This document shows positions 43,795 to 54,800 of a DNA stretch of 64,000 nucleotides, piece after piece. Below the pieces are notes generated by a model, which had not been told where the DNA came from, did not search any database, and saw only the letters and a program-made list of their open reading frames with translations. The stretch lies in NCBI RefSeq assembly GCF_027111315.2, contig NZ_CP114289.2, forward strand, positions 2,108,001 to 2,172,000. The letters run 5' to 3'. The translations under genes and the position numbers were made by a program. Position 1 is the first letter of the stretch. The number at the start of each line of letters is the position of its first letter. The DNA comes from Flavobacterium limnophilum (GTDB taxonomy: Bacteria > Bacteroidota > Bacteroidia > Flavobacteriales > Flavobacteriaceae).

Positions 43795-44961
43795 TTATTT
43801 AAGGGCCTCTTGAACGCTAATCTTTTCTCCGTTTTTAAAAGCAATCAAATAGGCAGAACTGTATCCTTTTGATTTTGCTTCCTGCAACAGTTTTTTTGCT
43901 TCATCGTAATTGGAAGTCTCTCCATACATGTATTTATATAGATTAACACCGGATTCTATTGAAATATCTTTCAATCCATTAAAATTGCTAGGTGTCAATT
44001 CCACTTTTTTAATACTTGCCGATAATTGCACTTTAAAAATGACGGCCGTACTATCTTTATTGTTCACCGACTTTTTTATTACGGGAACTTCCAAATTTGG
44101 TTTTGGTTTTGCTGGCAAAGAGCTGTCTTTTGCTGGTTTTACACTTATTTTCTGGGAAGGTTTATCCATATCACTGTCAGTGCCTCCGTTTCCAAAGTAT
44201 TCGTTTTTATAATTAATGATTGCATCTGCGATGGCTCTGGCAACTTCGATTTGTCCTTCCTCAGAATTCAGGACTTCTCCTTCAACAGGATTGGAAAGAA
44301 AGCCTGTTTCTACCAAAACTCTCGGCATATACGCTTTGTGCAGTACCATAAATGGTGCTTGTTTGACTCCGCCATGTCTTATTTTCTTGCCTAAAGAAGC
44401 GAACCCCTCTTCTACTTTACTGGCCAATGTAATGCTGTTATCTAAATATTCTTCCGCCATCAAATCTATTCCAATCGTGGCTTCGGGAGAATTGGGATCA
44501 AATCCTCCGTATTTTTGTTTATAATCTTTTTCCAAAGTAATAACAGAGTTCTCTTTTTTGGCCGCTTCAAGATTGGAAGCCACTTTACTCATACCCATTA
44601 CGTAGGTCTCGGTTCCATCGGCGGCGGTATTTTTGTTGGCATTGCAATGAATGGAAACAAAAATATGGGCATCGGCGCGATTGGCTATATTTGCTCTTTC
44701 TTCTAAACCTATGAAAACGTCAGTTTTTCGAGTATAAATCACGTCAATTTTAGGATTTTGTTCCAACAACTTTCCAACTTTAAGTACAATTGCCAGATTT
44801 ATGTTTTTTTCGACACGCCCGCTATAAACGGCTCCAAAATCGTGGTCTCCATGGCCTGCGTCCAATGTTACCCTGAAAAGATTGGACTGACCATAAGAAA
44901 CAAATGAAACAATCGTTAGAAAAAAAGCGAATTGCAACTTGAATTTATTTATTATATACAT
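43795..44961 (-). CDS. N-acetylmuramoyl-L-alanine amidase
   Basis: A 388-residue periplasmic amidase that cuts the bond between MurNAc and the stem peptide. After the signal peptide (to SYGQ), the Amidase_3 domain shows DAGHGDHDFGA (zinc His), SIHCNAN (second His) and VLVETGFLSNP (catalytic Glu). The tail (about 285-388) is a linker with a SPOR-like end (LYKYMYGETSNYDEAKKLL) that may bind septal glycan. Divergent from lptD. It may be the first gene of the minus-strand amidase-MCE-Fe-S run. Confidence 0.93.
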   Translation of the reverse strand: MYIINKFKLQFAFFLTIVSFVSYGQSNLFRVTLDAGHGDHDFGAVYSGRVEKNINLAIVLKVGKLLEQNPKIDVIYTRKTDVFIGLEERANIANRADAHIFVSIHCNANKNTAADGTETYVMGMSKVASNLEAAKKENSVITLEKDYKQKYGGFDPNSPEATIGIDLMAEEYLDNSITLASKVEEGFASLGKKIRHGGVKQAPFMVLHKAYMPRVLVETGFLSNPVEGEVLNSEEGQIEVARAIADAIINYKNEYFGNGGTDSDMDKPSQKISVKPAKDSSLPAKPKPNLEVPVIKKSVNNKDSTAVIFKVQLSASIKKVELTPSNFNGLKDISIESGVNLYKYMYGETSNYDEAKKLLQEAKSKGYSSAYLIAFKNGEKISVQEALK

Positions 44962-45011
44962 AAATCTAAAAGTTAATTTTAATTAAAAACACTCGGTTAT
45001 AAATTTATTAA

Positions 45012-47786
45012 TTGATTATTTTTGACAAAAATTTATATGTAAGTTTGACACGTCAAAAAACAAGCCATATTTTTACAAAAATAGCATTAAAACCTTTGAA
45101 TACAAACTTATTTAATATCGTTTTATTATCAATTTTCCTAACGACGGGAACTTGTAATTTATATTCGCAAGATATAACGAACAAAACTAAAACGATACCC
45201 GCTAAAAAACAAAAAGTCAGTTCCAATTTAACTCCTGAGAACAAGGACAATACCGCTCCAACTGCAAAAACTGAAACGGATACCCTAAAAAAAGACAGCA
45301 TTCAACCCAAGGCAATTTTGGAAGGCAAAGTAAAATATAATGCCGAAAATTATGTCAAAATTGAACAAAAGAAAAAGCTGATCACTTTATATGACAAAGC
45401 CGAATTGTACTATCAAGACATTGAGTTGAAAGCAGGAATCATAGTCATGAATTACGAGAAAAATGAGGTCTATGCCGGTCGAATAAAAGACTCCACAGGT
45501 AAATATACGCAATTTCCCAACTTCAAGCAGGGCGAAAATGTCATAGAACCTGATTCGATTCGATTTAATTTTAAAACCAAGAAAGCCTTGATTTGGAATT
45601 CAAGAACAGACCAAGGCGAGTTCAAGGTCAAGGCGGCCATCACAAAAAAGGAAAATGATTCCGTTTATTTCTTGAAAGGGGCGCGATTTACAACATCTAC
45701 AGACGTCGACAACCCCGAATATTATTTCCAGACCAGCAAAGTTAAATTTATTCCCGGCAAAAAAGTGGTTACCGGATTGACCCACATGGTTATCGCCAAC
45801 GTGCCCACTCCAATTGCCTTGCCCTTCGCCTTTTTTCCGATGAGCAAGGAAACCAGTGTTTCGGGAATCTTGTTGCCAAGTTACAACGATTCGAATACCA
45901 GGGGATTTTCGTTGCAAAATGGGGGTTATTATTTTGCGCTGAGCGACAATTATGACTTGACGGTTTTAGGAGATTATTACACCAACGGAAGTTATGCCAT
46001 GCGTTTTGAATCCTCTTATGCCAAAAGATATAAATATAGAGGAAATTTAAACTTTAGATTCGAAAATTTAATCAACAGCGAAAGAGGCTACCCTGATTAT
46101 TCAAAGCAAAATATCTACAACCTTCAGTGGTCGCATTCAAAAGATTCAAAAGGAAGTCCCAATTCCAGCTTTACGGCCTCGGTTAATATGGGAAGCAGCA
46201 AATATTTTCAACAATCCATCAATCAAACCAATATAGGGTCAAATTTAAACAACACCTTAAGTTCTTCTATTTCATACAGCAAAACTTTCAACGGAAATGT
46301 CGGATCCAGATTATCTTTGTCTGCAACGCATTCACAAAACACCCAAACTTCAGAAATCAACATGACATTGCCTGATTTGCAATACAGCGTAGATCGTATT
46401 TACCCTTTTGTGGGGAAAGATGGCGTCAAAAAAGGCTTTTTCAAGAATATTAATTTACTGTACAATTTAAGCGGGAAAAATAGTTTCGTGACAACGGATT
46501 CCCTGTTCTTCAAACCCGAGATGTTTAATGAAGCGCAAATTGGGGCCAAACATTCGATTCCGTTAAGCACCAATTTCAAATTATTCAAATATTTCAGCGG
46601 TTCAGCTTCCGCCAATTACGACGAAGTTTGGTATTTGAAAACCATTCAAAGAGCATATGATCCGAATCAAGCCCAAGTAGTCGACAAAACAATGAATGGT
46701 TTTGATGCTTATCGCACCTACAATTTTTCAAGCAGTTTGGGAACCACTATTTACGGAACGTTTAATTTTGGAGCCGATAAAAAAATACAATCCATTCGAC
46801 ACGTAATGCGTCCATCGGTTTCCTATGGTTATACTCCTAGTTTCGAAAAATACTTTGACACCTATGCCACTGATGCCAGCGGAAAAACAACAAAGGATTA
46901 CACCCGATTTGAAGGCGGTATTTTTGGTGCACCATCCAATTCCAATTCCAATCGAATGGGATTTGATTTGAGCAATACTTTTGAAGCGAAAGTTACCGAC
47001 AAAGACACCACAAAACTGGAAGCCAAAAAAATTATGCTGCTCAACAACTTGAATCTTTCCACCGGTTACGACCTCAATGCGGATGGCGTGAACACCTTGG
47101 CCTGGGATCCTGTCCGAGTAAGTGGCGGAACACAATTCTTTGACAATAAGTTAAACATGAATTTCGGAACAACCTTAGACCCGTATGCCATCGACAATTC
47201 CGGGAAACGAATCAACGTCTACAATATCAACAACGGTGGAAGTTTGTTTAGAATGACCAGCGCCAACTTGACGATGAATTATTCCATTTCAAGCAAAAAA
47301 GACGACAAAGACAAAGATAAAAACAAACAAAGCGAAAGAAATGGAGGTCGTGATGACGATTTGTTTGGAAGAAATACCATCGATCATGTCAGGGGTGGAA
47401 GTCAAATTAACGAGGAAGAAGACGACGGAGAAGATGCAATAACCGAGTTTTTTACCACAAAATTACCATGGGACATGACATTTGCCTATTCGTTGACTTA
47501 TGGAAACAATAATAGAGAAAGTAAAATAACAGGAAATTCGATAATGGTTTCGGCCAATACCGATTTGACACCAAAATGGAAAGTCGGCGTTTCAACCGGA
47601 TATGATTTTGTGCAAAATGGCGTTACCTACACCCAACTTCGTTTTGAAAGGGATTTGTTGAGCTGGAGAATGGATTTCAACTGGCAACCTTTTGGCGAGC
47701 AGGCCAACTGGAGTTTCTTCATCGGTATAAAATCAGGCATCTTGAGTGACATCAAATACGACAAACGAAGCACAAGCAACAGATAA
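45012..47786 (+). CDS. lptD: LptD: outer-membrane LPS assembly protein
   Basis: A protein of up to 924 residues that inserts lipopolysaccharide into the outer leaflet with LptE. No ATG exists near the start; TTG codons at 45012, 45045 and 45096 are candidates, the last giving a simple signal peptide (NTNLFNIVLLSIFL ... SQ). The N-terminal OstA-like beta-taco (KAILEGKVKYNAENYVKI, VMNYEKNEVYAGRIKDS) precedes a long barrel (PMSKETSVSGILLPSY, many Y/N-rich strands) ending with a strong beta strand. The acidic loop DDDLFGRN...NEEEDDGED lies in an extracellular turn. An essential biogenesis gene. Confidence 0.92.
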   Translation: MIIFDKNLYVSLTRQKTSHIFTKIALKPLNTNLFNIVLLSIFLTTGTCNLYSQDITNKTKTIPAKKQKVSSNLTPENKDNTAPTAKTETDTLKKDSIQPKAILEGKVKYNAENYVKIEQKKKLITLYDKAELYYQDIELKAGIIVMNYEKNEVYAGRIKDSTGKYTQFPNFKQGENVIEPDSIRFNFKTKKALIWNSRTDQGEFKVKAAITKKENDSVYFLKGARFTTSTDVDNPEYYFQTSKVKFIPGKKVVTGLTHMVIANVPTPIALPFAFFPMSKETSVSGILLPSYNDSNTRGFSLQNGGYYFALSDNYDLTVLGDYYTNGSYAMRFESSYAKRYKYRGNLNFRFENLINSERGYPDYSKQNIYNLQWSHSKDSKGSPNSSFTASVNMGSSKYFQQSINQTNIGSNLNNTLSSSISYSKTFNGNVGSRLSLSATHSQNTQTSEINMTLPDLQYSVDRIYPFVGKDGVKKGFFKNINLLYNLSGKNSFVTTDSLFFKPEMFNEAQIGAKHSIPLSTNFKLFKYFSGSASANYDEVWYLKTIQRAYDPNQAQVVDKTMNGFDAYRTYNFSSSLGTTIYGTFNFGADKKIQSIRHVMRPSVSYGYTPSFEKYFDTYATDASGKTTKDYTRFEGGIFGAPSNSNSNRMGFDLSNTFEAKVTDKDTTKLEAKKIMLLNNLNLSTGYDLNADGVNTLAWDPVRVSGGTQFFDNKLNMNFGTTLDPYAIDNSGKRINVYNINNGGSLFRMTSANLTMNYSISSKKDDKDKDKNKQSERNGGRDDDLFGRNTIDHVRGGSQINEEEDDGEDAITEFFTTKLPWDMTFAYSLTYGNNNRESKITGNSIMVSANTDLTPKWKVGVSTGYDFVQNGVTYTQLRFERDLLSWRMDFNWQPFGEQANWSFFIGIKSGILSDIKYDKRSTSNR
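45022..45047 (+). promoter_or_regulatory. possible lptD promoter
   Basis: TAAGTTTG (45040-45047) fits TAnnTTTG, but the TTG 15 bases upstream is too close. If used, transcription begins inside the longest lptD frame, which would favour the TTG start at 45096. Confidence 0.35.
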
Positions 47787-47831
47787 TCACTAGTTTTGAT
47801 TTAAAAATTATTCACCTGAAAATTAAAAAAC

Positions 47832-48212
47832 ATGAAAAAAATAATTTTTACCGAAAATGCTCCAGCGCCAATTGGTCCTTATAACCAAGCGGTTCTTACA
47901 GGAAACACCCTTTACACTTCTGGACAAATCGCAATAGATCCAAAAACCGGAGAATTGGTTACAGCCAACATTGAGGCCGAAACCAAACAAGTCATGGAAA
48001 ACATGAAAGCAGTGCTCGAAGCTGCCGGAATGACTTTTGAAAATGTGGTAAAAACATCCATTTTCATAATGAATATGGGCGATTTTGGAACCATCAATAC
48101 GGTTTACGGTTCTTATTTCAACGAAAAAACCGCTCCAGCTCGTGAAACGGTTCAAGTGGCTGGTTTGCCAAAAAACGTAAATGTCGAAATTTCTATGATT
48201 GCGGTGTTATAG
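47832..48212 (+). CDS. ridA: RidA family enamine/imine deaminase
   Basis: A 126-residue RidA (YjgF/YER057c) protein that hydrolyses reactive enamines and imines formed by PLP enzymes. It starts MKKIIFTENAPAPIGPYNQAVLTGNTLYTSGQI; the catalytic Arg lies in PARETVQVAGLPKNVNVEISMIAV. Length is typical. It lies 45 bp after lptD, and its end overlaps the convergent mgsA gene by 20 bp. Confidence 0.95.
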   Translation: MKKIIFTENAPAPIGPYNQAVLTGNTLYTSGQIAIDPKTGELVTANIEAETKQVMENMKAVLEAAGMTFENVVKTSIFIMNMGDFGTINTVYGSYFNEKTAPARETVQVAGLPKNVNVEISMIAVL

Positions 48213-48573
48213 CATTCAAAAACAATTGTGCCGATGCCTCGTTTGTTGCCAATGGCACATTGTGGACATCGCAAACACGCAGTAACATATTCACATCGGA
48301 TTCGTGTGCGTGACTGGACAATGGATCTTTAAAAAACAAAACCATTTTAGTCTTGCCTTCCGCAACCCTTGCCGCAATTTGCGCATCACCGCCTTGTGGT
48401 CCCGAAAGCATTTTTTTCACTTTGAAACCCACACTTTCTGCCTTGCCTCCCGTGGTTCCGGTGGCTATAATTGTAATGCTGTCTCGATCCAGGATATGTT
48501 TGTTTTTATTCAAAAACTGGACCATGTCAGCCTTTTTTCCATCGTGGGCAATAATTGCTATTTCCATTTTCAT
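48193..48573 (-). CDS. mgsA: methylglyoxal synthase
   Basis: A 126-residue enzyme converting dihydroxyacetone phosphate to methylglyoxal and phosphate, a safety valve for excess triose phosphate. The substrate site is visible in IAHDGKKADM, TIIATGTTGGKAES, MLSGPQGGDAQIAARVAEG and FFKDPLSSHAHESDVNML (catalytic His and Asp). The ATG overlaps the upstream kinase stop as TAATG (48571-48575), so translation is coupled. Methylglyoxal formation beside gapA/pfkA fits overflow metabolism. An ATG at 48567 is an alternative start. Confidence 0.95.
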   Translation of the reverse strand: MKMEIAIIAHDGKKADMVQFLNKNKHILDRDSITIIATGTTGGKAESVGFKVKKMLSGPQGGDAQIAARVAEGKTKMVLFFKDPLSSHAHESDVNMLLRVCDVHNVPLATNEASAQLFLNAITPQS

Positions 48574-49424
48574 TATTTGTTGGCAATATGATAAGCAATA
48601 AGTCCGTCGATAGGTCTTCTAAGCACGTTGCCTAATTTCAATTCATATTTATCAAAGGTGACTTGCAATTCCTCTTTCAAGTAAAAAGCGATAGAACCAA
48701 CGAAATGAATCGGCACTACTTTGCAATTGTCATATTGTTGGATATAATTTTTGACGAAAGATTTCATTCCTTTCATGATGATTTTTTGACAAAATTCCGT
48801 TTCCTTGTGCTTGATCAAGAACTTGGCAAAAGTCGCCAAATAAGCATTTGGATTGGGTTCTTTGTATAATTTGCTTTTAATAAAATCCGGATCCAAATTG
48901 TATTCCTTTTCGAAATCAGCGGCCAAATCTTTCGGCATTTTATTGAAATAGTATTTTCTTATTAATTCTTTTCCAAAAACGTTGCCGCTGCAATCATCCA
49001 TGACGATATACCCCAGCGACTGTACTTTTTGATGCAAAACTTTGCCATCAAAATAGCTGCAGTTGGAACCCGTTCCCAGAATACTCACAATGGCTTCCTC
49101 TCCTTTTGGAGTGGTTGCATAAACCGCTGCATACGTATCTTCGTGAACTGCAATAATGGCGTTGGGAAAATACTCTTGAAAAATTCTTGAAAGCGAACTT
49201 TTCATTCTTTCCGTTCCGCAACCTGCACCGTAGAAAAAAAGATGAGTGGCATTACTTTTATTTTGCAAGATGTCAAATCGATCGTTCAAACGTTCAATTA
49301 TTTCGTCCCCTTCCAATATTTCAGGATTTAATCCTAAAGTTTGGGTGGTAAACAATATTTTTCCATCCTCGTCTATTGCTATCCAATCGGCTTTTGTTGA
49401 GCCACTATCTACTAATAATCTCAT
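48573..49424 (-). CDS. BadF/BadG/BcrA/BcrD-type sugar kinase (GlcNAc kinase-like)
   Basis: A 283-residue ASKHA-fold kinase. MRLLVDSGSTKADWIAIDEDG is the phosphate-1 loop; LGTGSNCSYFDG and FGKELIRKYYFNKMP follow; the GSIAFYLKEELQ block ends the fold. It resembles bacterial N-acetylglucosamine kinases, which recover GlcNAc from wall recycling. The start at 49424 avoids a short GTG extension. It lies between gapA and mgsA in the glycolysis group; substrate is inferred, not proven. Confidence 0.85.
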   Translation of the reverse strand: MRLLVDSGSTKADWIAIDEDGKILFTTQTLGLNPEILEGDEIIERLNDRFDILQNKSNATHLFFYGAGCGTERMKSSLSRIFQEYFPNAIIAVHEDTYAAVYATTPKGEEAIVSILGTGSNCSYFDGKVLHQKVQSLGYIVMDDCSGNVFGKELIRKYYFNKMPKDLAADFEKEYNLDPDFIKSKLYKEPNPNAYLATFAKFLIKHKETEFCQKIIMKGMKSFVKNYIQQYDNCKVVPIHFVGSIAFYLKEELQVTFDKYELKLGNVLRRPIDGLIAYHIANK

Positions 49425-49494
49425 TTTCAACACGGTTTATAATTTTAGCTTTTTAGCTGCACTAAAAACTAAAAAAAAGGTTATTGGTTTAGGT

Positions 49495-49532
49495 AAAAAA
49501 AACTCCCGTTAAAAATTAGTCTAACGGGAGGT
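49495..49532 (-). terminator. terminator after gapA
   Basis: On the minus strand CTCCCGTTAGAC pairs with AACGGGAG, followed by seven T. It lies between gapA and the kinase, so these may be separate transcripts. Confidence 0.85.
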
Positions 49533-49551
49533 TTTGTAAAAATATAAATTA

Positions 49552-50574
<1,023 letters not shown>

Positions 50575-50629
50575 TTAATTTATTTAGTTTAATGTTATTC
50601 AAGTTTGTTTAACAATTCTTGAATATTAT

Positions 50630-51616
50630 TTATATGGACATAATTTCTGAAACACGAAGCAATTCCCTGTCTATTTCAGTATGTCCTTTTATGGCTTGTT
50701 CCAATGGCGTAAGCGATACTCTGTCGTTGATCATCCCTACCATAAAGTTTGATTTTCCTTCCAATAAGGATTCCACGGCTTTTACGCCCAATCTACTGGC
50801 AAGTACTCTGTCGTAACAGGATGGTGCTCCACCACGTTGCATGTGTCCCAAAACAGAAACACGAATTTCGTACTCCGGCAAATTGGCTTCCACATAATCT
50901 TTTAATTCGAATACGTTTTTACCTATTTTATCTCCTTCGGCAATCACGACAATACTGGATGATTTTCCTGATGCTTTGCTTTTCTTGAGTGATTCTACCA
51001 ATCTTTCCAACCCCAAATCTTCTTCTGGAATCAACACTTCTTCTGCTCCACCACCGATTCCTGCATTCAAGGCGATATGACCGGCATCACGCCCCATTAC
51101 TTCAACAAAAAATAATCGATTGTGGGAACTAGCTGTATCTCTAATTTTATCAATACAATCAACAACCGTATTCAAGGCGGTGTCATATCCTAAAGTATGG
51201 CTGGTTCCAAAAATATCATTATCGATTGTTCCTGGAATTCCCATTACTGGAAAATCGTATTCATTATTAAAAATCTCGGCACCGGTAAAACTTCCGTCTC
51301 CTCCAATAACCACCAAGGCATCCACTCCTTCTTTTACGAGTTGGTCGTATGCTTTTTTACGACCTTCGGGAGTCCTGAATTCTGTTGATCGAGCTGATTT
51401 AAGAATTGTACCTCCTTTATTGATGATATTGTGTACACTTCTTGCTCCCATCTCCAGAAAGTCGCCTTCTATCATTCCTTGGTAACCTCTATATATTCCT
51501 ACACATGATATATTATGATAAGCACATGTCCTAACTACTGACCTGATTGCTGCGTTCATTCCCGGTGAATCTCCCCCGGAGGTTAGAACTCCAACTTTTT
51601 TTATTGTTTTTAGCAT
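50630..51616 (-). CDS. pfkA: 6-phosphofructokinase
   Basis: A 328-residue ATP-dependent phosphofructokinase of the classical bacterial type. TSGGDSPGMNAAIRSVVRT binds ATP, VIGGDGSFTGA the phosphates, and PGTIDNDIFGTSHTLGYDTA carries the catalytic Asp. VEVMGRDAGHIAL and the later RGGAPSCYDRVLASRLG complete the fold. Upstream of gapA with the same direction, so upper and lower glycolysis are co-directed. Allosteric control by phosphoenolpyruvate is known for the family and not readable here. Confidence 0.97.
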   Translation of the reverse strand: MLKTIKKVGVLTSGGDSPGMNAAIRSVVRTCAYHNISCVGIYRGYQGMIEGDFLEMGARSVHNIINKGGTILKSARSTEFRTPEGRKKAYDQLVKEGVDALVVIGGDGSFTGAEIFNNEYDFPVMGIPGTIDNDIFGTSHTLGYDTALNTVVDCIDKIRDTASSHNRLFFVEVMGRDAGHIALNAGIGGGAEEVLIPEEDLGLERLVESLKKSKASGKSSSIVVIAEGDKIGKNVFELKDYVEANLPEYEIRVSVLGHMQRGGAPSCYDRVLASRLGVKAVESLLEGKSNFMVGMINDRVSLTPLEQAIKGHTEIDRELLRVSEIMSI

Positions 51617-51811
51617 TATTTTAGTATTAAAGCGTAAATTTAATAAACATTCGGCACTTTTAATGCTGTGTTTTTAATAAATTAGTAAAAGACCTCAAAT
51701 TCAAACGTTATCGTTAATAAGTTGCTTAAATATTGTAATAAAAATAATATTTCGCCCAAGAAACAACAATTCTATAACAAATTAAAATTGTTTTTTAGAA
51801 ACATTTAAGCT

Positions 51812-54800
51812 TTAATATTCCTCGGGAAGAATTCCTTCCTGATTTAATTTTGGTTCTGTGTCGTTTGTTTTTTGGGATTTAGAACCATCATTATCTTCTA
51901 TATAGATATTGGAATCTTGGTCAACTGCTTCTTTTTTTGTCGCCTTTTCTATTTTATGGCTTTTGAATATTCTATTGGCCAGCTCCTTGAAGGTGTCAAA
52001 ATCCACTTCATAAGAAACCCCGACTCCTTGTGTATATCCAATTCCTTCACCTATATAACTGATGTCGTTTTCCTTATTGAAAAAACGCAAATTTACCGTT
52101 CCGTCTTCATTAACCCTGTACAAAACCTCAACATCGCCAATGACGGCCGTTTGGTTGACCCCTCCAAAAGGAACTCCCACTTTTCCGTTTATGGTGATAC
52201 GCTCATTAATTTTTGATGAAATGGTCGCCACAAACCTTCCGTCGGTTTCATTACCCAATGATTTATCGGGAGTAATTATATTCAAGCCCACTTGAAATTT
52301 TTCGTCTTCGGAATGTATCATTCCCGTCAATAAATTGGTAGCCGTTTCAAATGCATTCTGGGACAAGGCAGAATTACTGACTCCGTCGGCACTCAAAAAA
52401 CTTCCCGTGGACAAAAGATACAAGGCTTGGGTTTGTCTTACCTCTTTGTCATTTAATTTATAATTTATTTCCGATTTCAACACATTGCTCACGGTTGGAA
52501 ATTCGAAATTAAAATCGGGATCAGGACTGGTCAAATCGCCTCGAAGACCAATAACTACATTGACATCCACCTTTTTGTTAAAAGAAGAATTCTCCAGCAA
52601 TACGGCAGGATTTGCCGAGGCTTTGTAAACCGCCTCTAAATTCAAACGCGCTTTCATCGGATTTCCTTCCCAGGAAATATAGCCGCCTTTTTTAACTTTA
52701 AATTTTTTGTCGATTATACCTCCGTATTTAAAATTGTATTCCCCTTCATATGCCTGAAAATCGCCATACATTTGAAACTTACCCAAGGTGTTAATTTTGA
52801 ACAGCAAGGTTCCATTTCCCCTGCCTTTCATCCCGTGTCCAGAATTTCGGTCCAATATAACTTCCACTTCCGCATTGGGCGTGATATCAAGGTCAAACTC
52901 CAATTCAAGTCCCTTGTAATTTCTGGAATTGTCAATGATGCCCTTCTGTATATTAAATTTTTCTTTGGCCGTCAAGAAATGGAGAAAATCATTTTCACTT
53001 ATGCTTTCGGCATTATTGATGGGGATTTTTAATGACGATCCATTTTCGGATTTAGCGTCAACCTTGATAAACAATCCGTCTGCCGGTCCTTTGATACTTG
53101 CTTTACCGTTGATAAAGGCAACTCCATAATAAGCCGCATCTTCGCTGTCTTTGGTATCCAGCACCAATAGCCTTTTTGAACTGATGGCTAAATCCAATTT
53201 CCAATCCGAAAAAACTTTATGCTGGATACTCCCGTTTAAAGTTCCTTTTGTGCCGTATTTCGTATCGGTAAGAATATCGTTTTTAAACAAGAATTTCTCG
53301 TCTTCTAAATCAACCACGGTTCTGTTGCCTAATGAATAGTCGACATTCAGGTACGGAATAGTCATTCCCGCATTATCCACATAGAGTCGTCCGTTGATTT
53401 CGGGCTTATTGACACTTCCACCTATACTGGCATTTCCAGAAGCAAATCCCCGGATGTTGGAAATTACCTCTCCGCCCAACGGACTCAGGATTCCCAAATT
53501 AAACTTGTCCAATTTTAAGTTTAAGTCCAAAATGGTTTCGTTGTCCCTTATTTCAATATTTCCATTGGCTTTGAAAGATTCCAAATTTTCATTTTCGATA
53601 GTGGAATTCATGGTAAATTTCTTCAACTTTTCATCCCCAACAATATCAAAATTCAAATTGCCCAAATTCGTTTTGTTGATATTCAAGCCGTCAATTTGGA
53701 TGGAAGCCGGAATCTGGTAAACGTCATTATCTTGTTTGTAATTAACGATGCCGTTCATGTTTCCTTTAAAGACAAACTTGGGATCTGTTGGAGTAATCTG
53801 GTTTAAATCGACATTTTTCATGCTCAGTTTCAAATCCTTGTACTTGGAACCTTTTATGTCGCCCATAAAGGAAATTTCCTGATTTTCATGAGTCAGAATT
53901 ATATTGTCAAAATTGAAATTCGTGAAAGATTTATCAAAAACTATTTGATTGTCTGGGGTTTCCTTTTCATTCAAAAACCACAAATAATCCTTGAGCTTCA
54001 TTTCGGATTTATTTAGTCCTACAACATTGTTGTTGTCTTTATTTATGGTGTGATACAAGTTCAAATTAAAATAATCCTGCCCTTTTGAACCTCCTTTAAA
54101 CTCGGATCGAAAGAACAAGGTGTCTTTCATGGTCACGTTGATCAAGCTAAAATCCCGAATCTTGTAATGTTTGGTTTTTATGCTGTCTAATTCGACATAA
54201 GCATTGTAAAGCGGATTTTTGTTGTCAACCTTGATTCTAATATTGTCAAAAGTATTGGTCGAAGCCGTAATTTTTGGCGAATTAAAATTGAGTTTGAATT
54301 CTTGATTATCGGAATCGATATTCCCTTTTACGATGGTGTTTGGGGCTATGGATATTTCCGGATAAAAGATTTCGACTATTTTATTGTAAATCGTAAAATT
54401 AAATTTCAGGAACTGGCCTTTTTTTACTTTGACAGGCTTGTAATTGGTGTATAGACTTCCAAGTGAATTGGTGACTAAATTTTTTAATTGGTTGAATTCA
54501 TATTTCCCCACAATTTCTCCTTCGACAATATCACGTGAATTTACGGTAATCGATCGCACTCGGTTTTGGTCAAAAGTGGATTCGATATAAAAATCATCAA
54601 AAACATAAGTGGCTTTTGTATTTTGGTAAGTAGTTTTATTAATGAATACGTCTCCTTTGAGATTGTCTATCGAATTACCGGAAACCTGGACCACCACATC
54701 ACCTTTGAACACGGAAATAGAATCCTTCATGAAATTTAATTTCTTCAAATCGGCATTTTCGACATTGATGTGAAAATCATACTTGCTTTCTTTCTTGCTC

